The notes below the pieces were generated by a model. That model saw only the letters and a program-made list of their open reading frames with translations, made no database searches and had not been told where the DNA came from. Source: Agelaius tricolor (Eukaryota > Chordata > Aves > Passeriformes > Icteridae). From it: a DNA stretch of 64,000 nucleotides. The position numbers were made by a program, and so were the translations under genes. The stretch is taken from the NCBI GenBank assembly GCA_023055355.1, contig JALJCS010000056.1, forward strand, positions 1-64,000, given 5' to 3'. Within the stretch, counting starts at the first letter, position 1, and each line of letters opens with the position of its first letter. This document shows positions 34,882 through 46,432 of the stretch, in pieces.

Positions 34882-36110
34882 ATGAAGAGCACTCTTTTTC
34901 CCGGCGCTATGACAAAAATAGGGTCAGTCCAATTCCAGCACGGGGGGGGGGGGGGGGAACATAAAACCAAGTTTAAGAGACCTACCTGTGCCAAGTCAGA
35001 CACTTGCATTGGACAGGACAAAACATTCATTTAACTGCGACAATCCCAGACCAATTCTAACTACCAATTCTCCCCATAACCCTTTCAGATTGGCACTGAC
35101 AGAGCCTCTCCATCTCAAGGACACTAACTGGCATTTCATAACTGTTAACCCTGAACAGCCAGGTACTTGGACACAGCTTTGCCAGAAACGTCACAGAAAA
35201 TATGTCATCCTTGGGGACACAATACACACACCCCAGGAAATTAACATTCCTCCGGGTCTCATATCATGAGACCTGAAGCAGTTTGTCATTTGGCTACACT
35301 GTACTCACCCACACGTGTACCTGCCCAAAGGCCAAATAATAGCCCAAGCCATCCCAGTGCCTGAGCCTCCATGGAACCAGGAGCAGGCAGACACCCTCAG
35401 AAATAAATTCCATCCCAACGTCTGCTGGACTCAGGTATTAGGAAGAGAAAAAACCCAAGTTATCATGTGGGTTGCACCAGAATGGGGAGTACAAATCTAT
35501 GCAAGGACTTCTAGATACCAGAGCAGATGTTATGATCATTCCCTCCAGGGAGTGGCCGTCACATTGGGAATTGCAAAACGTGGCAGGACACGTGCAAGGT
35601 GTAGGGGGCATCCAATTAGCAAGACAATCAAAAAGCGTTGTCCAAATTGAGGGACCAAAGGGCAAAGTGGCTTCCATACGCCCATTTGTTTTAGACTACA
35701 CAGAACCCCTCTGGGGCAGAGATCTGATGGTCCAGTAGGGAACCACAATTGACATCCCAGAAACCCCACAGGTTTTTCGGGCGGCGGCCACTGAAGAGTG
35801 CTCTACCCAAAAGCTGATTTGGAAAACTGATTCTCCAGTATGGGTAGAACAGTGGCCGCTCAACAAAGAAAAATTAAAGGCGCTTGAACAGCTCGTAGAG
35901 GAGCAGCTACGAAAGGGTCACATCATGGAGACCACATCACCATGGAACTCCCCTGTCTTTGTCATTAAAAAACCCAACAAAGACAAGTGGCAACTCCTCC
36001 ATGACCTCCTTCAAATCAACAACGTTATTGAAGACATGGGCTCTCTCCAACCAGGGATGCCGTCAGTGACCATGCTCCCACAGAATTGGAATTTAGCTGT
36101 GATTGACATC
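34882..36110 (+). pseudogene. pro-pol: ERVK pro and RT N-terminus, provirus 1 (broken)
   Basis: Contains the dUTPase-like block (34988-35390), a protease region with the active site changed to [12 protein letters not shown] (near 35508; the related copy has LDTGAD), and the start of RT (NKDKWQLLHDL near 35975). There is a TGA at 35267, a TAG at 35736 and several shifts. A G run of about 17 lies near 34941-34957. A solo LTR interrupts RT at 36111. Confidence 0.85.
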
Positions 36111-37093
36111 TGTCACAATCCGTCCTTACAGATGTGTTTTGTGATGGTTTGTGGATTGATCTCAGGGTGCAAAAAACCAACATGGCACAGGGGATTTGCA
36201 GTAATAATCAAAACAAATGCACCTTTATTAAATGACCACAGCAAAATGTGATAGAGAGATTAAGGAAGAGAAAAATATAGAGAAAGAGAGAGAAAGGAGA
36301 GAAAGAGAGAGAAAAAGAGGGGGATATAGCTACCAAATGTAGAGACGAAGTCCTTTGGTCCAGTCCAGTCGAGGATCTGCCTGTTACATCGGGGAGATCT
36401 CAGAGGCGCAGTTCATCTGGACCCCAATTATACTCTTTTTCGATGGGGGAAGGGGGAATGGATTTTGCAACCGAATCAAAGGTAATTTATTGTATCTTCG
36501 GGGGGAAAGAATGGTGTTTGGAAAAGGGGTACACACAGTCCATGTTTGGCAGTGGGCGAGAGCCATTGTTTTCGTGGTCCACTGCCTGCACCTGAAACAT
36601 CCATCTTGCTTTGGGCAGCTTTCCTTCCCCGCCGCACACCTCCCCTGGGTTGGGGGTTTTAGTCCCAGCCCCTGGAAGAAGGTGAGAGGGAGCCTTCTCA
36701 CATAGGGATTTCATGTCTCAGTCTTGATGAAGAGGCTTCTTACATCTCAGTCTGTCTGTCACGATGGTTGTTAAGCAGGTGAGGGTCTTCTGTGGGAGAC
36801 CACCCGAAACTCAGGAGAAGTCCAGCCAGGCCAAGAGGTGGGACAGCTTCCAAGGCTACTGTTGCAAAAAGGGCACGGTGCCCCCTTCTTCTTCTCATTG
36901 GGCTCAATGTAGCATACAGCAAACAACACCTGTGAAAACAATAACTTAGCAATGCTCTCAGGTCGCGGGGCCTTGTTGGCATGTGACTTTCTCCTTCAGA
37001 GCTAGAGATTTTAGACAGGGGGGTTCTTCTCTTCAGTGGTCCCCAAATGACGATCGTGAGGCAGATGAGAGATATTTCGGACAGACTCTCACA
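36111..37093 (-). repeat. Solo LTR in the RT of provirus 1
   Basis: The plus-strand ends are TGTCACAATCCG and GACTCTCACA. A perfect 5-bp target duplication, ACATC, flanks it at 36106-36110 and 37094-37098. Reverse-complement AATAAA near 36225 gives the minus orientation. A GA-rich tract lies at about 36250-36320. Confidence 0.9.
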
Positions 37094-37617
37094 ACATCAG
37101 ACTGTTTTTCAAATTCCCCTGCATCCTGACGGTGCCCCTTGTTTTGCCTTCTTGGTTCCCACCATTAACCGAGAAGCCCCAATGAAGAGATACCACTGGA
37201 AAGTACTCCCACAAGGTCTCAAAGTCAGTCCTGTGATTTGCCAGCGGTACGTCTCTTCCTTGCTGTCCCCAGTCTGTGTAGCTACAGGAGATTCCATCAT
37301 CCTGCACTACATGGATGACATCCTGGTGTGTGCCCCAACAGATGACATGCTTACTCACACACTTGACCTGACAATCAATGCATTGGTTGCTGCAGGGTTC
37401 GAGCTCCAGGAAGAAAGATTTAAAAGATGCCACCTTGGAAGTACCTGGGTCTGGAAATTAGAAAGCGGACCATTGTGACGCAAAAATTAGCCATCAAGAA
37501 CAACATCAAAACCTTAGCAGATCTCCATCAATTGTGTGGGTCTTTAAACTGGGTAAGACTTTGGCTAGGCATTTCCACCGAGGACCTAGCCCCCCTATTC
37601 AATTTGTTAAAAGGGGG
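37094..37617 (+). pseudogene. pol: ERVK RT middle part, provirus 1
   Basis: Continues RT after the LTR. The catalytic site is LHYMDDILVCAP (near 37303) and the following thumb region (DLHQLCGSLNWVR near 37517) is readable with one shift near 37420. Pol stops abruptly at 37617 where the inverted LTR begins. Confidence 0.87.
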
Positions 37618-38259
37618 TCTGGAAGCCCCTCAGGAACCCTGGGCAGCCCTGATTCAGCAGACAGCAGGGGGGCAACCCTGACTCAGCCGACAGCAGGGAC
37701 ACACTCTCTTGTGCCCCAAGGGTACTGAAGGCAGCTAGGCTAGTCGCATTTGCAGCAGAAGAGACGCTAAAGACATCGGTAGAGGATAAAAGGGCCAACT
37801 CTTAGCAGGGGTTAATCCAAGGTTTTATTCAGGAGCTCCGGGGAGCCCCTAAACCTCAGGGAGCTTCCTGCTGAGAGCCCTGGGAGAGGTGCCAAGGTTA
37901 CATTTAAAGGGAGGTGGAAACCTAAAGTAGATAACATTTTACTAACCAATAAGAAAAATTAAGGTATGGATACTGAGAAATGGACATTTAGGTCAGCATA
38001 TGGAGAAACACTTGGGGGGTTGACTCCTAGCCTCTGGCTAATCACTCGACGTCCTAGACCGAAAGTTCTAGATGGAGGGGATGGGATGCTGAGTGATTGA
38101 CAGAGAGCCAGGGTGGGGATTTGGGGATGATCTCAGCAAAGGAAAGGGATTACACAGGTAGAGGGAGGGGGTAAAATCTGGGGTAAACCATTTGGGAAAA
38201 ATACGGGGATACAAAAATCTATTACAAAGTATTACAAAGTATAAAAACACACTACAACA
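37618..38259 (-). repeat. ERVK LTR in inverted orientation (right end of provirus 1)
   Basis: Reverse complement of 31891-32532, with only a handful of differences. It ends CACTACAACA, the mirror of the U3 start. The innermost 12 bp of U5 are missing at the pol junction. The sequence after it (CTGTGTGAGAC) does not repeat anything next to the left end of the element. Confidence 0.9.
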
Positions 38260-39162
38260 CTGTGTGAGACACTGGAAGGATTGCTGGCTCCAAACATTTC
38301 AGGTGCATGTGTAGGGGAAGGGGCAGGTCAGGTCTTGCTCTGGTGAGGCAATGCCCTGCTCCGCACACCCCATCCCCCCAGGGCTATATCCCAACCCCTG
38401 TCCTGGCTGCCAATCCCTGGCACACTGGAGGCAATGCTCCCCACTCCACCCCTGAAGCCGCAATCTAGCCCCAGAGTGGCCATATGACCAGAAGTCCTAC
38501 CTGGAGGAAGAGCCCAGGAAAGCCAAAAGGTACATAACCCAGAACATGAGGAGAGCAGTTCCTGACCCTACCTTTCCTTGGATTATAAATCAGCTGAGAC
38601 ACTACTGCAACCTAGGAGTGGTAGCTATATTCATTCTTTTCCATATCTTTTCTTTCTCTCTCTTTTCCTTCTTCTAATTCTCTACTCTCAGAGTTTTTAG
38701 TAACTTAAGATTGTATGGGCTTGGAGTTTGCTAAGTTGAATAGATTAACTTAGTGTTTTGTGAAATGTTTTATGTTGATTGAATGCTGCTCTAAACTTTT
38801 ACCAAAATTCTCTGATTTTCTGAAGTTGCCAGCAAAGATTTTTTTCTTGTTTTGTCCTCTTGAGAATATCTTGTTGGTATTTCTCCCATGCATCTAACTC
38901 AGGTCGCATAAAAAACTGTAAGCCCTTTTAAGAGGGTCATCAAGCCAGTTTTCAGGGCCTTATACACTGCATGTCGTAAATACCATGGACAATGAGAATG
39001 GACTGCTCTGGTTATACTGGTCATGAACCAAATTATCTCAAGCCATATCCTGGGGGATGGTCAGTGGCCACTGAAATAATAATTGCATTTGTATATAGCT
39101 ATATGTCTATAGCTGAAAGATAATAATTTGGGCATTAGGGAGATGATAAGGGGGGGGGATAA
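38260..39162. other. Unassigned sequence between provirus 1 and an LTR
   Basis: About 900 bp. The first 380 bp are moderately GC-rich, the rest AT-rich with a CT-rich stretch near 38640-38680. No convincing coding frame, LTR end or family match was recognised. Confidence 0.4.
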
Positions 39163-40205
39163 TGTCCTGGGTAACCCAAAATGCTATTGTATTACATATC
39201 TATCTGTTCCCAAAATTGTTACTGTCTTTTTAAGACTCAGTGGGCCAAAATGGAACTGCAGGGCCAGCAGGTGCAAGTCTTTTAAATATTGTGGTTGCTC
39301 AGGCATCAGGCTCTTGCTCTTTTCCTTTTGTTCTTGCAGAGAGAGAGAGAGAGCTGAGGCAGTACAGGCAGAGGCTCCCCTTGGTTTTCTTTTGGGTTTT
39401 TCCCAAGGGAGTTACTTCAGGCAGATTTTCCAAGAGGTTGTGTTTCACGGTCCTAGACTGCTCCAAGGTAAATGCCACAAACACCTGTCTACAGCCGTGA
39501 CATTGCACTGAAAAGAATTGAACAGTCTCGCTCCATACGGTTGTTTCAACCAGCCAGCAGTGCCAGGTCAAAGCAGGAAGGCACAGAGTCTGAGTCACCC
39601 TAGCCAGCTGCCTGCTGCTTCTGCCAAGGAGAAGACAAAGTCCCTCCATGAGTTCCAGCTGCTGACCGAGTTCCAACTGCTGGAGTGTTTCTGCTGCCTT
39701 TCTCATCAGAGCTGCTGCCACCAGAGAGATAACAGGGGCATTTCACTGGTTTTGGACTCCAGGTTTTCTTTTTGTTTTGTCCTTGTTTGCTGTTGGTTAT
39801 TGTTTGGGGGAAGAGGGAGATTTTTGTATTTGCAGATGTTCAGTATTCTGCATTGGGTTTTCTTTTTTCTCTCTTTGTTCTCTTTCTCCACATGTAGCTG
39901 GAAGAGCGGGGAGGGCTGCTGCCATCTTTTTTTTTTTTCTCTCCACACACAGTGTTCTGTGGAGGGTGCCATCTTGGGGCCCTCTCCTCTCTCCAGCTGA
40001 AGTTGCCAGGGTTTTTTTTCCCCCCTTCTTGAATATGTTGTCACAAAGGTGCACTGTCACTAACTGGCTCAGCCTTGGCCAGCAATGGGTCCATCTTGGA
40101 GCCAGCTGGCATTGACTTTATTGGATCCGGGGGAAGCTTCTAGCAACTTTTCATAGAAATCACTCCTGTAGCCCCCCTGAAACAGAGTGGAAATTTACCA
40201 GGGTG
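39163..40205 (-). repeat. Probable LTR related to family Z
   Basis: The right part (about 40030-40190) resembles the U3 part of the Z LTR at 22500-22690 in the same orientation, including GTCCATCTT and GGAAGCTTC blocks. The left limit at TGTCCTGGGTAACCC (39163) is a guess, and no target duplication was found. Confidence 0.5.
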
Positions 40206-40211
40206 GAAATC

Positions 40212-40608
40212 TATAGGTGATATTTTTGCCCGACGTCCGGGAGAAATGATGATGAGGACTCCATCTTATCAGAAGGCTAATTAATTACTTTATTATACTT
40301 TATTATTCTATACTATATTACACTATATTACATTACATCTAAACTGAATCTGCCAAGCACTCAACTGCCCTACATCTCGGGACTGTCAGCCGACAGTCCC
40401 GACACACACACGTGGATTCAATTGGTCAATGAATCAAAACACTCACACCAGAATCCAATTACCAATTCCCTTCAGGTAAACAATCTTCCACAATGCATTC
40501 CACTTGTGAACAACACAGGCGCAGCAAATGAGATAAGAATTGTTTTGATCATTCTTTTCTCTGCTTCTCTCACTGCTTCTCTCAGGTTCAGAGAATGTGA
40601 ATCCCACA
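40212..40608 (-). repeat. Solo LTR, family X
   Basis: A perfect 6-bp target duplication, GAAATC, flanks it at 40206-40211 and 40609-40614. Ends at GTGAATCCCACA. Confidence 0.9.
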
Positions 40609-40614
40609 GAAATC

Positions 40615-41030
40615 CATTTCAGATTTAGGTGAAATGTGCTGTTTAAAAAAAACTGCCTCAGCTGAAGGAAAAATGCAAGAGAGATAAGAGGGACCCCTTG
40701 AACTTAGACAAAAACCAAAGTTGAGGCTGGGGAGACAGGGCAAGATGACTCAGAAGTTCTTTCTGTACTTTGTAATAAAAAAAATTAGCTGCAAGTGTAA
40801 TGGGAAACCAGTAAAATGAATATGTATGAACCTATTGTGAAATTCTATGCATATGTATCAGTAAGGGGGATAAAAAAGGATCTGGAGTTCTCAGGGGTGC
40901 GCATGTCCTTTAAATGGACAACGATCCCCACATCCATCCAGCGAGCCCCACATGCATCCAGCACTGTAATAAACATACCGGCTTTACAACTTTTACAAAG
41001 TTGTGGAGTTTTTTTTCTTTCCACAAATCA
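40615..41030 (+). repeat. LTR-like sequence
   Basis: Contains a TTTAAA/ATAAAAAAGG promoter-like region near 40872-40915 and AATAAA near 40966, followed by a GT-rich run, a layout typical of an avian LTR. No defined ends or target duplication, hence low confidence. Confidence 0.4.
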
Positions 41031-41639
41031 CCCCCACCCCCAAAACCTTGCCACACAAATCCAATACACTCTCAGACTTTACTTACTGCACACTGAGTGG
41101 ACATATACATAAGTTGCTATAACTTACTGTCTTTCTGCTCAGCATCTGAGCCACTGCAAGTGAACAGACCCATGCATGTCATTTAGCAAATAATGTTTTT
41201 CAGTTCTGAATAAATAGCCAAGAAATCTCTGTGAATACTACTAGGGTCTAGGAAAGTATTTTAGTTCCAACCATTGTGAATTGACACATCTCCATAAGTT
41301 AAAGTCTCCTGAAAGGATTATGTGATTACACTGTGTACATTAATGTCCCTACTGCAGAAATTTCTGACATGTCATTTGTAAAGTTACTGCTTTTATACAC
41401 ACTTGACTTAGAACCTAAGAAATAGTCAAATATTTTCTCCCAGTCTTCTAAATTAATTTCTTAAACAAGGTTTTTTACAATAGCAGCTCAACACATTATC
41501 TTTCCTAATAAAAAAAAAAAGAACAAAAAAAAACCAAAAAACAAGCCAATAAAAAAAAACCCAACCCAACTGAGTTTTGATAAAAGCTTACCATGGAAAG
41601 CTTTATTAGGAGGGAATCACCACATTCTCTACAGCAAAA

Positions 41640-41760
41640 ATTGGAAAATTATATAACAGAGGTCTGGTGAAAGAGGTCTCCGCCCAGAGCAGTGGGGTTG
41701 AAACTTGATGATCTTTAAGGTCCCTTTCAACCCAAACCATTCTGTGCTATGATTCTATGA
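41640..41760 (+). mobile_element. CR1 LINE, 3' end
   Basis: The stretch GAGCAGTGGGGTTGAAACTT, then AAGGTCCCTTTCAACCCAAA and the terminal ATTCTGTGCTATGATTCTAT tail near 41740-41759, is the characteristic 3' end of avian CR1 elements. Only this short 5'-truncated piece is seen. Confidence 0.88.
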
Positions 41761-41837
41761 TTTACTAAGTGATTATGGGCTCTAAATGCATCTTTCATAA
41801 TCCTGAAGCCAATGATATTGATAACAGTATTGAATGT

Positions 41838-42463
41838 TGTCCTAGGGTGACATTATGATGCTTGTATCCCCAGTCGGGTGTTCTGTTTATGCTGGATATT
41901 ATATTCTGTGCCTTCAAGACTGGCTCTGAGAGTGAAGTCAGCATGAAGAAGCAGCATGGAGTTTTGTTATCAGCCTGCTCTCGCTCCTCCACTGTGTTGT
42001 CTGGGCACGGACAGGGCAGAACACAGTGCTCAGTTGTTTTTTAGTTAGTTCAGCTAGCTGAGGCAGAGAAGTTCCCTGGACTGTTTTTCTTTCCCTTTTT
42101 TTGGAACCGTTCGAACCTGCTCTGGACTGGGACCCGGGGAAACATCGAGAGCTTGCACTTTGCAGCCTGCCAAGGCCTACTCTGGGCAGCAGCCTTTCCC
42201 AGCGCCGGAGGGACTGATAACAGAGCAACCACCCCCAGGAGAGATTTTCTGAATTTGTCATCTCTTCAGAGCAACGAATGAGTTTTGTCATCTGGTATTG
42301 TTCATTTTGTGTGCTGGGGAGTGCTTTGCCTGTTAAATAAACAGGTTTTTTCCACTTGTCTCCAAGGAAATTCTTCCTGAACTGGTTGGGGGGAGGGGCT
42401 GTGTGAGTTTGCTTTCTTTCCCCTTTTGGAAGTTTTCTCCCAAATTTGCCCTAAACCAGGACA
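41838..42463 (+). repeat. Solo LTR, family Y
   Basis: Starts TGTCCTAGGGTGAC and ends CTAAACCAGGACA, with AATAAA near 42337. Flanks AATGT and AATAA share only three bases, so the target duplication is not clear. Other Y copies: 45435-52323 (split), 59800-60449, 60759-61426. Confidence 0.82.
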
Positions 42464-42782
42464 AATAAGGAGATGAAAACAGGTTATTGTAACCCTAATT
42501 GTACTTTTTAGTGCATCTCACGGGGAATACTTTCTTAGACTGCTCAGTATATTAAGTAACAGGTCATTGCTTAAATTCAGCAAAAGATTTATCAAAGTAA
42601 ATATGAATGCATGGAAAATAGTATTTTTCAATAAACACCTAAAAATTATAATGAAGTAATGCAACCATTTTAACATTTCCATAATGTTACTGAACAAAAG
42701 CATCTCATAAGATACATGACGGACATTAGACTGGAAAATAAAAAAGCCAATCAGCAAGCAAATTCTCAAAATTAAAGCTTAC
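42464..42782. other. HOMER1 intron 2 side, unique sequence
   Basis: AT-rich single-copy-looking sequence next to the exon. No repeat recognised. Confidence 0.5.
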
Positions 42783-42939
42783 CTTTGAGCCATCTAAACT
42801 GATTATCCTGTAGACATTTCTTGTGCTGTCATAGAAGTAGGATACAGTAACAGCATGCTTGCTGGTGGGAACCCAGTTCTTCTTAGTGTTTGGGTCAATC
42901 TGGAAGACATGAGCTCGGGTGCTGAAGATGGGTTTTTCC
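42783..42939 (-). CDS. HOMER1: HOMER1 exon 2 (start of EVH1 domain)
   Basis: A 157-nt exon on the minus strand, bounded by a pyrimidine-rich acceptor (CTATCCTTCAG, AG at 42941-42940) and a GTAAGC donor (42782-42777). It encodes 52 full codons, residues 3-54 of HOMER1, including [20 protein letters not shown] and [24 protein letters not shown]1 is a postsynaptic scaffold whose EVH1 domain binds proline-rich motifs in group I metabotropic glutamate receptors, IP3 receptors and Shank. The residues [15 protein letters not shown] separate it from HOMER2 and HOMER3. One oddity is Lys at residue 4, where I know vertebrate HOMER1 to have Gln. Exon 1 should lie to the right and exon 3 to the left; neither was found, so the window falls in large repeat-filled introns. 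A retrocopy is excluded by the intact splice sites and intron flanks. Confidence 0.95.
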
Positions 42940-43371
42940 CTGAAGGATAGAGAGTAAAAGTAATTAATCTGATTTGTATGTAATACTGTTGCACACAACT
43001 TATCTGTCAGTTGTTCCCACTGAAATGTACACATTTCACTTTACATGATAATTTTTTCCTAAGGACTTATGTATGTGTTCCTGCACAGGGCAGGCCAGTG
43101 CATTAATATACATTTAAAGCAAAATGCAAACCTTCTAAAGCAAAAATCAGCACCCAGCTGTAGAGTCATATAAAGACAGCTACCTCTTAATATTGATTCA
43201 GCCCTGTCCCACAACCTACCCAGTCCTCACCCTCCATCTATCCCTTTAAACTGCTGGGCATCAATACATGGTTAGCTTCATCTTGTTACACTGCATGTTG
43301 CAGGATGTGTACTACTTCAAACACCCATCTTCTCAAAAATCTTTTAATACCCTGATTATTCTAAATTAATG
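42940..43371. other. HOMER1 intron 1 side, unique sequence
   Basis: Single-copy-looking intron sequence between the exon acceptor and an LTR. No coding signal. Confidence 0.5.
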
Positions 43372-43938
43372 TGTCATGGTTTAACCCCAATTGGCAATTA
43401 AGTACCACACAGTTGCTTGTTTACATTCCCCACACAGCCTGGTGGAATGGGGAAGAGAATCAGAAAAAAAGAAAGTAAAACTCATGAGTTGAGATAAGAA
43501 CAATTTAATAATTGAAAAAAAGTAAAATATAATATTAACAATAAAGACAGAGAGAGAGAGAAAACCCAAGAAAAACAAGCGATGCACAATACAATTGCTC
43601 AGCATCCTCTGACTGATACCAAACCCACAAACCCATCCCCGAACCACGATCACCTTCTGGGTAACTCCCTCAGTTTATACACTGGGCATGATGTTTTATG
43701 GTAAGGAATATCCCTTTGGCCAGCTTGGATCAGCTGTCCTGGCTATGGTCCCTCCCAGCTTCTTGTGTAGCCCCTCACTGATGGAGCATGAGACACTGAA
43801 AAGCCCTTGACTCAGCGTAAGCAGTGCTCAGCAACAACCATATGTATTATCAACATTATTCTCAAACTAAATCCAAAACATAGCACTGTACCAGCTACTG
43901 AGAAGAATATGAGCTCTATCCCAGCTGAAACCAGGACA
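43372..43938 (-). repeat. Solo LTR (ERVL-like, TGTCATGGTTTAACCCC end)
   Basis: The plus-strand ends are TGTCATGGTTTAACCCC and GAAACCAGGACA. Related to the plus-oriented copy at 53757-54817. No target duplication is evident. Confidence 0.75.
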
Positions 43939-45745
43939 CAACCTTAACTCATAACCTCAAACTGAACTGGCTGATCCAATCCAATTATTCTAAAACTAAC
44001 AATAATTAGTTAGGAACATGTGGTGTGAAACTCTCACTCTTTGGAGCTTCACATCTAAACATTTTCCTAGCAACAGTAAATATGTATAACATGCATGGTT
44101 CAAAATTAACTGCTTAGCAAATAAAATCACTTAAGGTAAAAAAAAATTACTGTACTTTGGAATTTACAACTTATTTTTCCACATGATCTGTACCAAGTGT
44201 ATTGGTTTGTCATGGCCTGGTTTCTGGTAGCAGGGGGGCAACAAAGATGGCTCCTTTGGGAAGCTAGTGGAAGCTTCCCACCATGACTGGCAGAGCCAAT
44301 GGCTGATGTCTCTGAAGATGGACATGGTGCTGCTGGCCAAAACTAGGCCAATGAGAGAGGTTGGTGACGCCTCTGTGATGACATATTTAGGAAGAAAATC
44401 AAAACAAAATCACACAGGTTTTGCTTCTAGTCAGAGAAGAGGAGGAGGTGAGAACATGTGAGGGAAAACAACATGGCAACATCAAGACCAGTAGAGAAGG
44501 AGGGGGAGGAGGTGGTCCAGGCATTAGAGCCAAGATTCCTCTTCAGGCCATGGTGATTACCATGGCAAAGCAGTCTGTTCCCCTTCAGCCCATGGGTCCA
44601 CGGGGAATGCAGTGCATTCCCCCCACAGCCCATGGGGGGGTGCTCAGCCAGAGTGGGTGGATGCCTGGAGGAGGCTGTGATCCAGTGGGAGACCCCATGG
44701 AGAGAGGGGGCCCCTGCTTCCAGGCTGCAGCAGCCTGTCCTTGGAGGACTGCAGCCCATGGAAAGAGAGACCCATGTCGCAGCAGTTTTGGGAAGACTGT
44801 CTGCCTGTGGGAGGGGCTCACGTTGCAGCAGGTGTGGTTTGGGAGGACCGCTGCTTGTGAGAGTGGACCTATGCCAGAGAAGTTCATGGAGAACTGTCTC
44901 CTGTGGGAGGGACCCCACAGTCTCACAGAGGAAGGACTCCTCTCCCAGAGCAGTGGAAGAAAATTTCAGTGATAAACTCACCAAAACCCCTAGGCCCTGT
45001 CTTCCTGCGCTGTCAGTGCGAAGGGGGGAGGGGCTAGGGGAGAAATAGTGTTTTAAGGGCTTATTTTACTTCTCATTATCCTCCTCTGATTCTGTTAGTA
45101 ATAAATTCACTTTTCAACCTTAAGTTGAGCCTTTTTTGCCCTGGAAGTATTTTCTCCCGGTCCTTATTTCACTCATTAGGCCTTTGTTATTTTTTTTCCC
45201 TTTATCCCTCTGTGGAAACGTGATTGGCTGGGATAAATGGTGGTTTAGCCTCAGGAGCATATACCAAAGGCATTAACCTGAGACCATGGGAAACAGGATA
45301 CTGTAAAAGCCAGGTCATGGCGAGTAGAATGTGGTCATGGGAATTAGTAGTATGCGAATAGAACTATCCTATATTTGGTCAGGTTTCTGGTTCTTGTTCT
45401 CAGATGGTTCAGACCCTGTTACAAATAAGGTCAATGTCCTAGGGTGACGTTATGATGCTTGTATCCCCATTCATGTGTTCTGTTCATGCTGGATATTATG
45501 TTCTGTGCCTTCAAGACTGGCTTGGAAGAGTGAAAGTTTTGTTTTGGTTTCTTATCAGCCGCTCCCCCACAGCTGGTGGGACACAGAGATGGGGCAGTAC
45601 ATAGTGCTGCTTTTGCTTTTTTGCTTTTGCTTTTCGCTTTGCTCTTGCTTCTTGCTTCTGCTCATTAGCTAGTTTAGCTAAACAGTCCAAATTTCTTCCT
45701 GGACTGTTTCTCCTTTCCTTTTTTTGGACCTACTCGAACCTGCTC

Positions 45746-46411
45746 TGTTGTAGTGCGTTCTTATATTTTGTAATACCTTGAAGTAGTTTGTTTTGTATTC
45801 CCATGTTTTTCCCAAATGGTTTATCCCAGACTGTACCCCCCCCCCTCCTTTTCCCTCTACTTGTGTTATCCCTTTCCCGGGATAAGATCTCCAAAACCCC
45901 CACCCTGGCTCTCTGTCAGTCACCTCGACATCCCAGACCCTTATCCAGAAGTTTCGGTCCAAGTTGTCGAGTGATTAGCCAGAGGCCAGAGGTCAGCCCC
46001 CCAAGTCCTGCCCCATACGCTGTTTTGTATGTCTATCCCCCCAGCACCCATCCCCCAGAGATACCTATTGGTTAGTAGGATTTTATCTATGTTAGTTTCC
46101 TCCCCCCTTTAAATGTGAGCTCCGGACATCCCCCAGGGCTCTCGGCAGGAGGCCCCTGAGGTACAGGAGCTCCTTCCGGACTCCTTAATAAAACCTTGGA
46201 ATATCCCCTGCTGGGAGACGGCCCCTTTCCTCTTCCACCGACGTCTCGGTCGTCTCTGCTGCAACGAAGGCAACCAGCCTGAATGCCCTCAGCACCCTCG
46301 GGGCACAGAGAGTGTCTCCCCGCAGTCGGCCGTGGTGGGGTCACCCCCCCACTCTCTGCCGACCCGGGTAAGGCCCAGGGACATTGAGAGGCCTGCAGAG
46401 AGACTGAGACA
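45746..46411 (+). repeat. ERVK LTR, left end of provirus 2
   Basis: Starts TGTTGTAGTGCG and ends GACTGAGACA, 666 bp. TTTAAATGTGAG near 46108 and AATAAAACCTT near 46185 mark the promoter and polyadenylation regions. Confidence 0.93.
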
Positions 46412-46414
46412 GCT

Positions 46415-46432
46415 TGGCGCCCAGCCGTGGGG
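46415..46432 (+). promoter_or_regulatory. Primer binding site
   Basis: TGGCGCCCAGCCGTGGGG, 3 bp downstream of the LTR end. It resembles the TGGCGCCCAACGTGGGGC site that pairs with tRNA-Lys in betaretroviruses, with a few differences. Confidence 0.75.

Larger units (their letters stand above)
28575..38259 (+). mobile_element. Rearranged ERVK provirus 1: pol3'-env-LTR-gag-pol5'-inverted LTR
   Basis: Order on the plus strand: RNase H/integrase (from about 28575), env (30525-31818), polypurine tract, LTR (31891-32544), primer binding site, gag, pro, RT (to 37617), then an LTR in reverse orientation (37618-38259). The pol 5' piece stops at TTGTTAAAAGGGGG and the pol 3' piece starts within about 10 bp of the next codons of the related intact pol at 50485-50500. 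The two halves are therefore nearly complementary, as in a circularly permuted genome. No target duplication links the two outer ends. Confidence 0.85.

Noticed and set aside
42726..43034. 102-codon minus-strand frame as a single HOMER1 coding unit
   Set aside because: Only the middle 52 codons are exon. The ends read through the donor and acceptor into intron.
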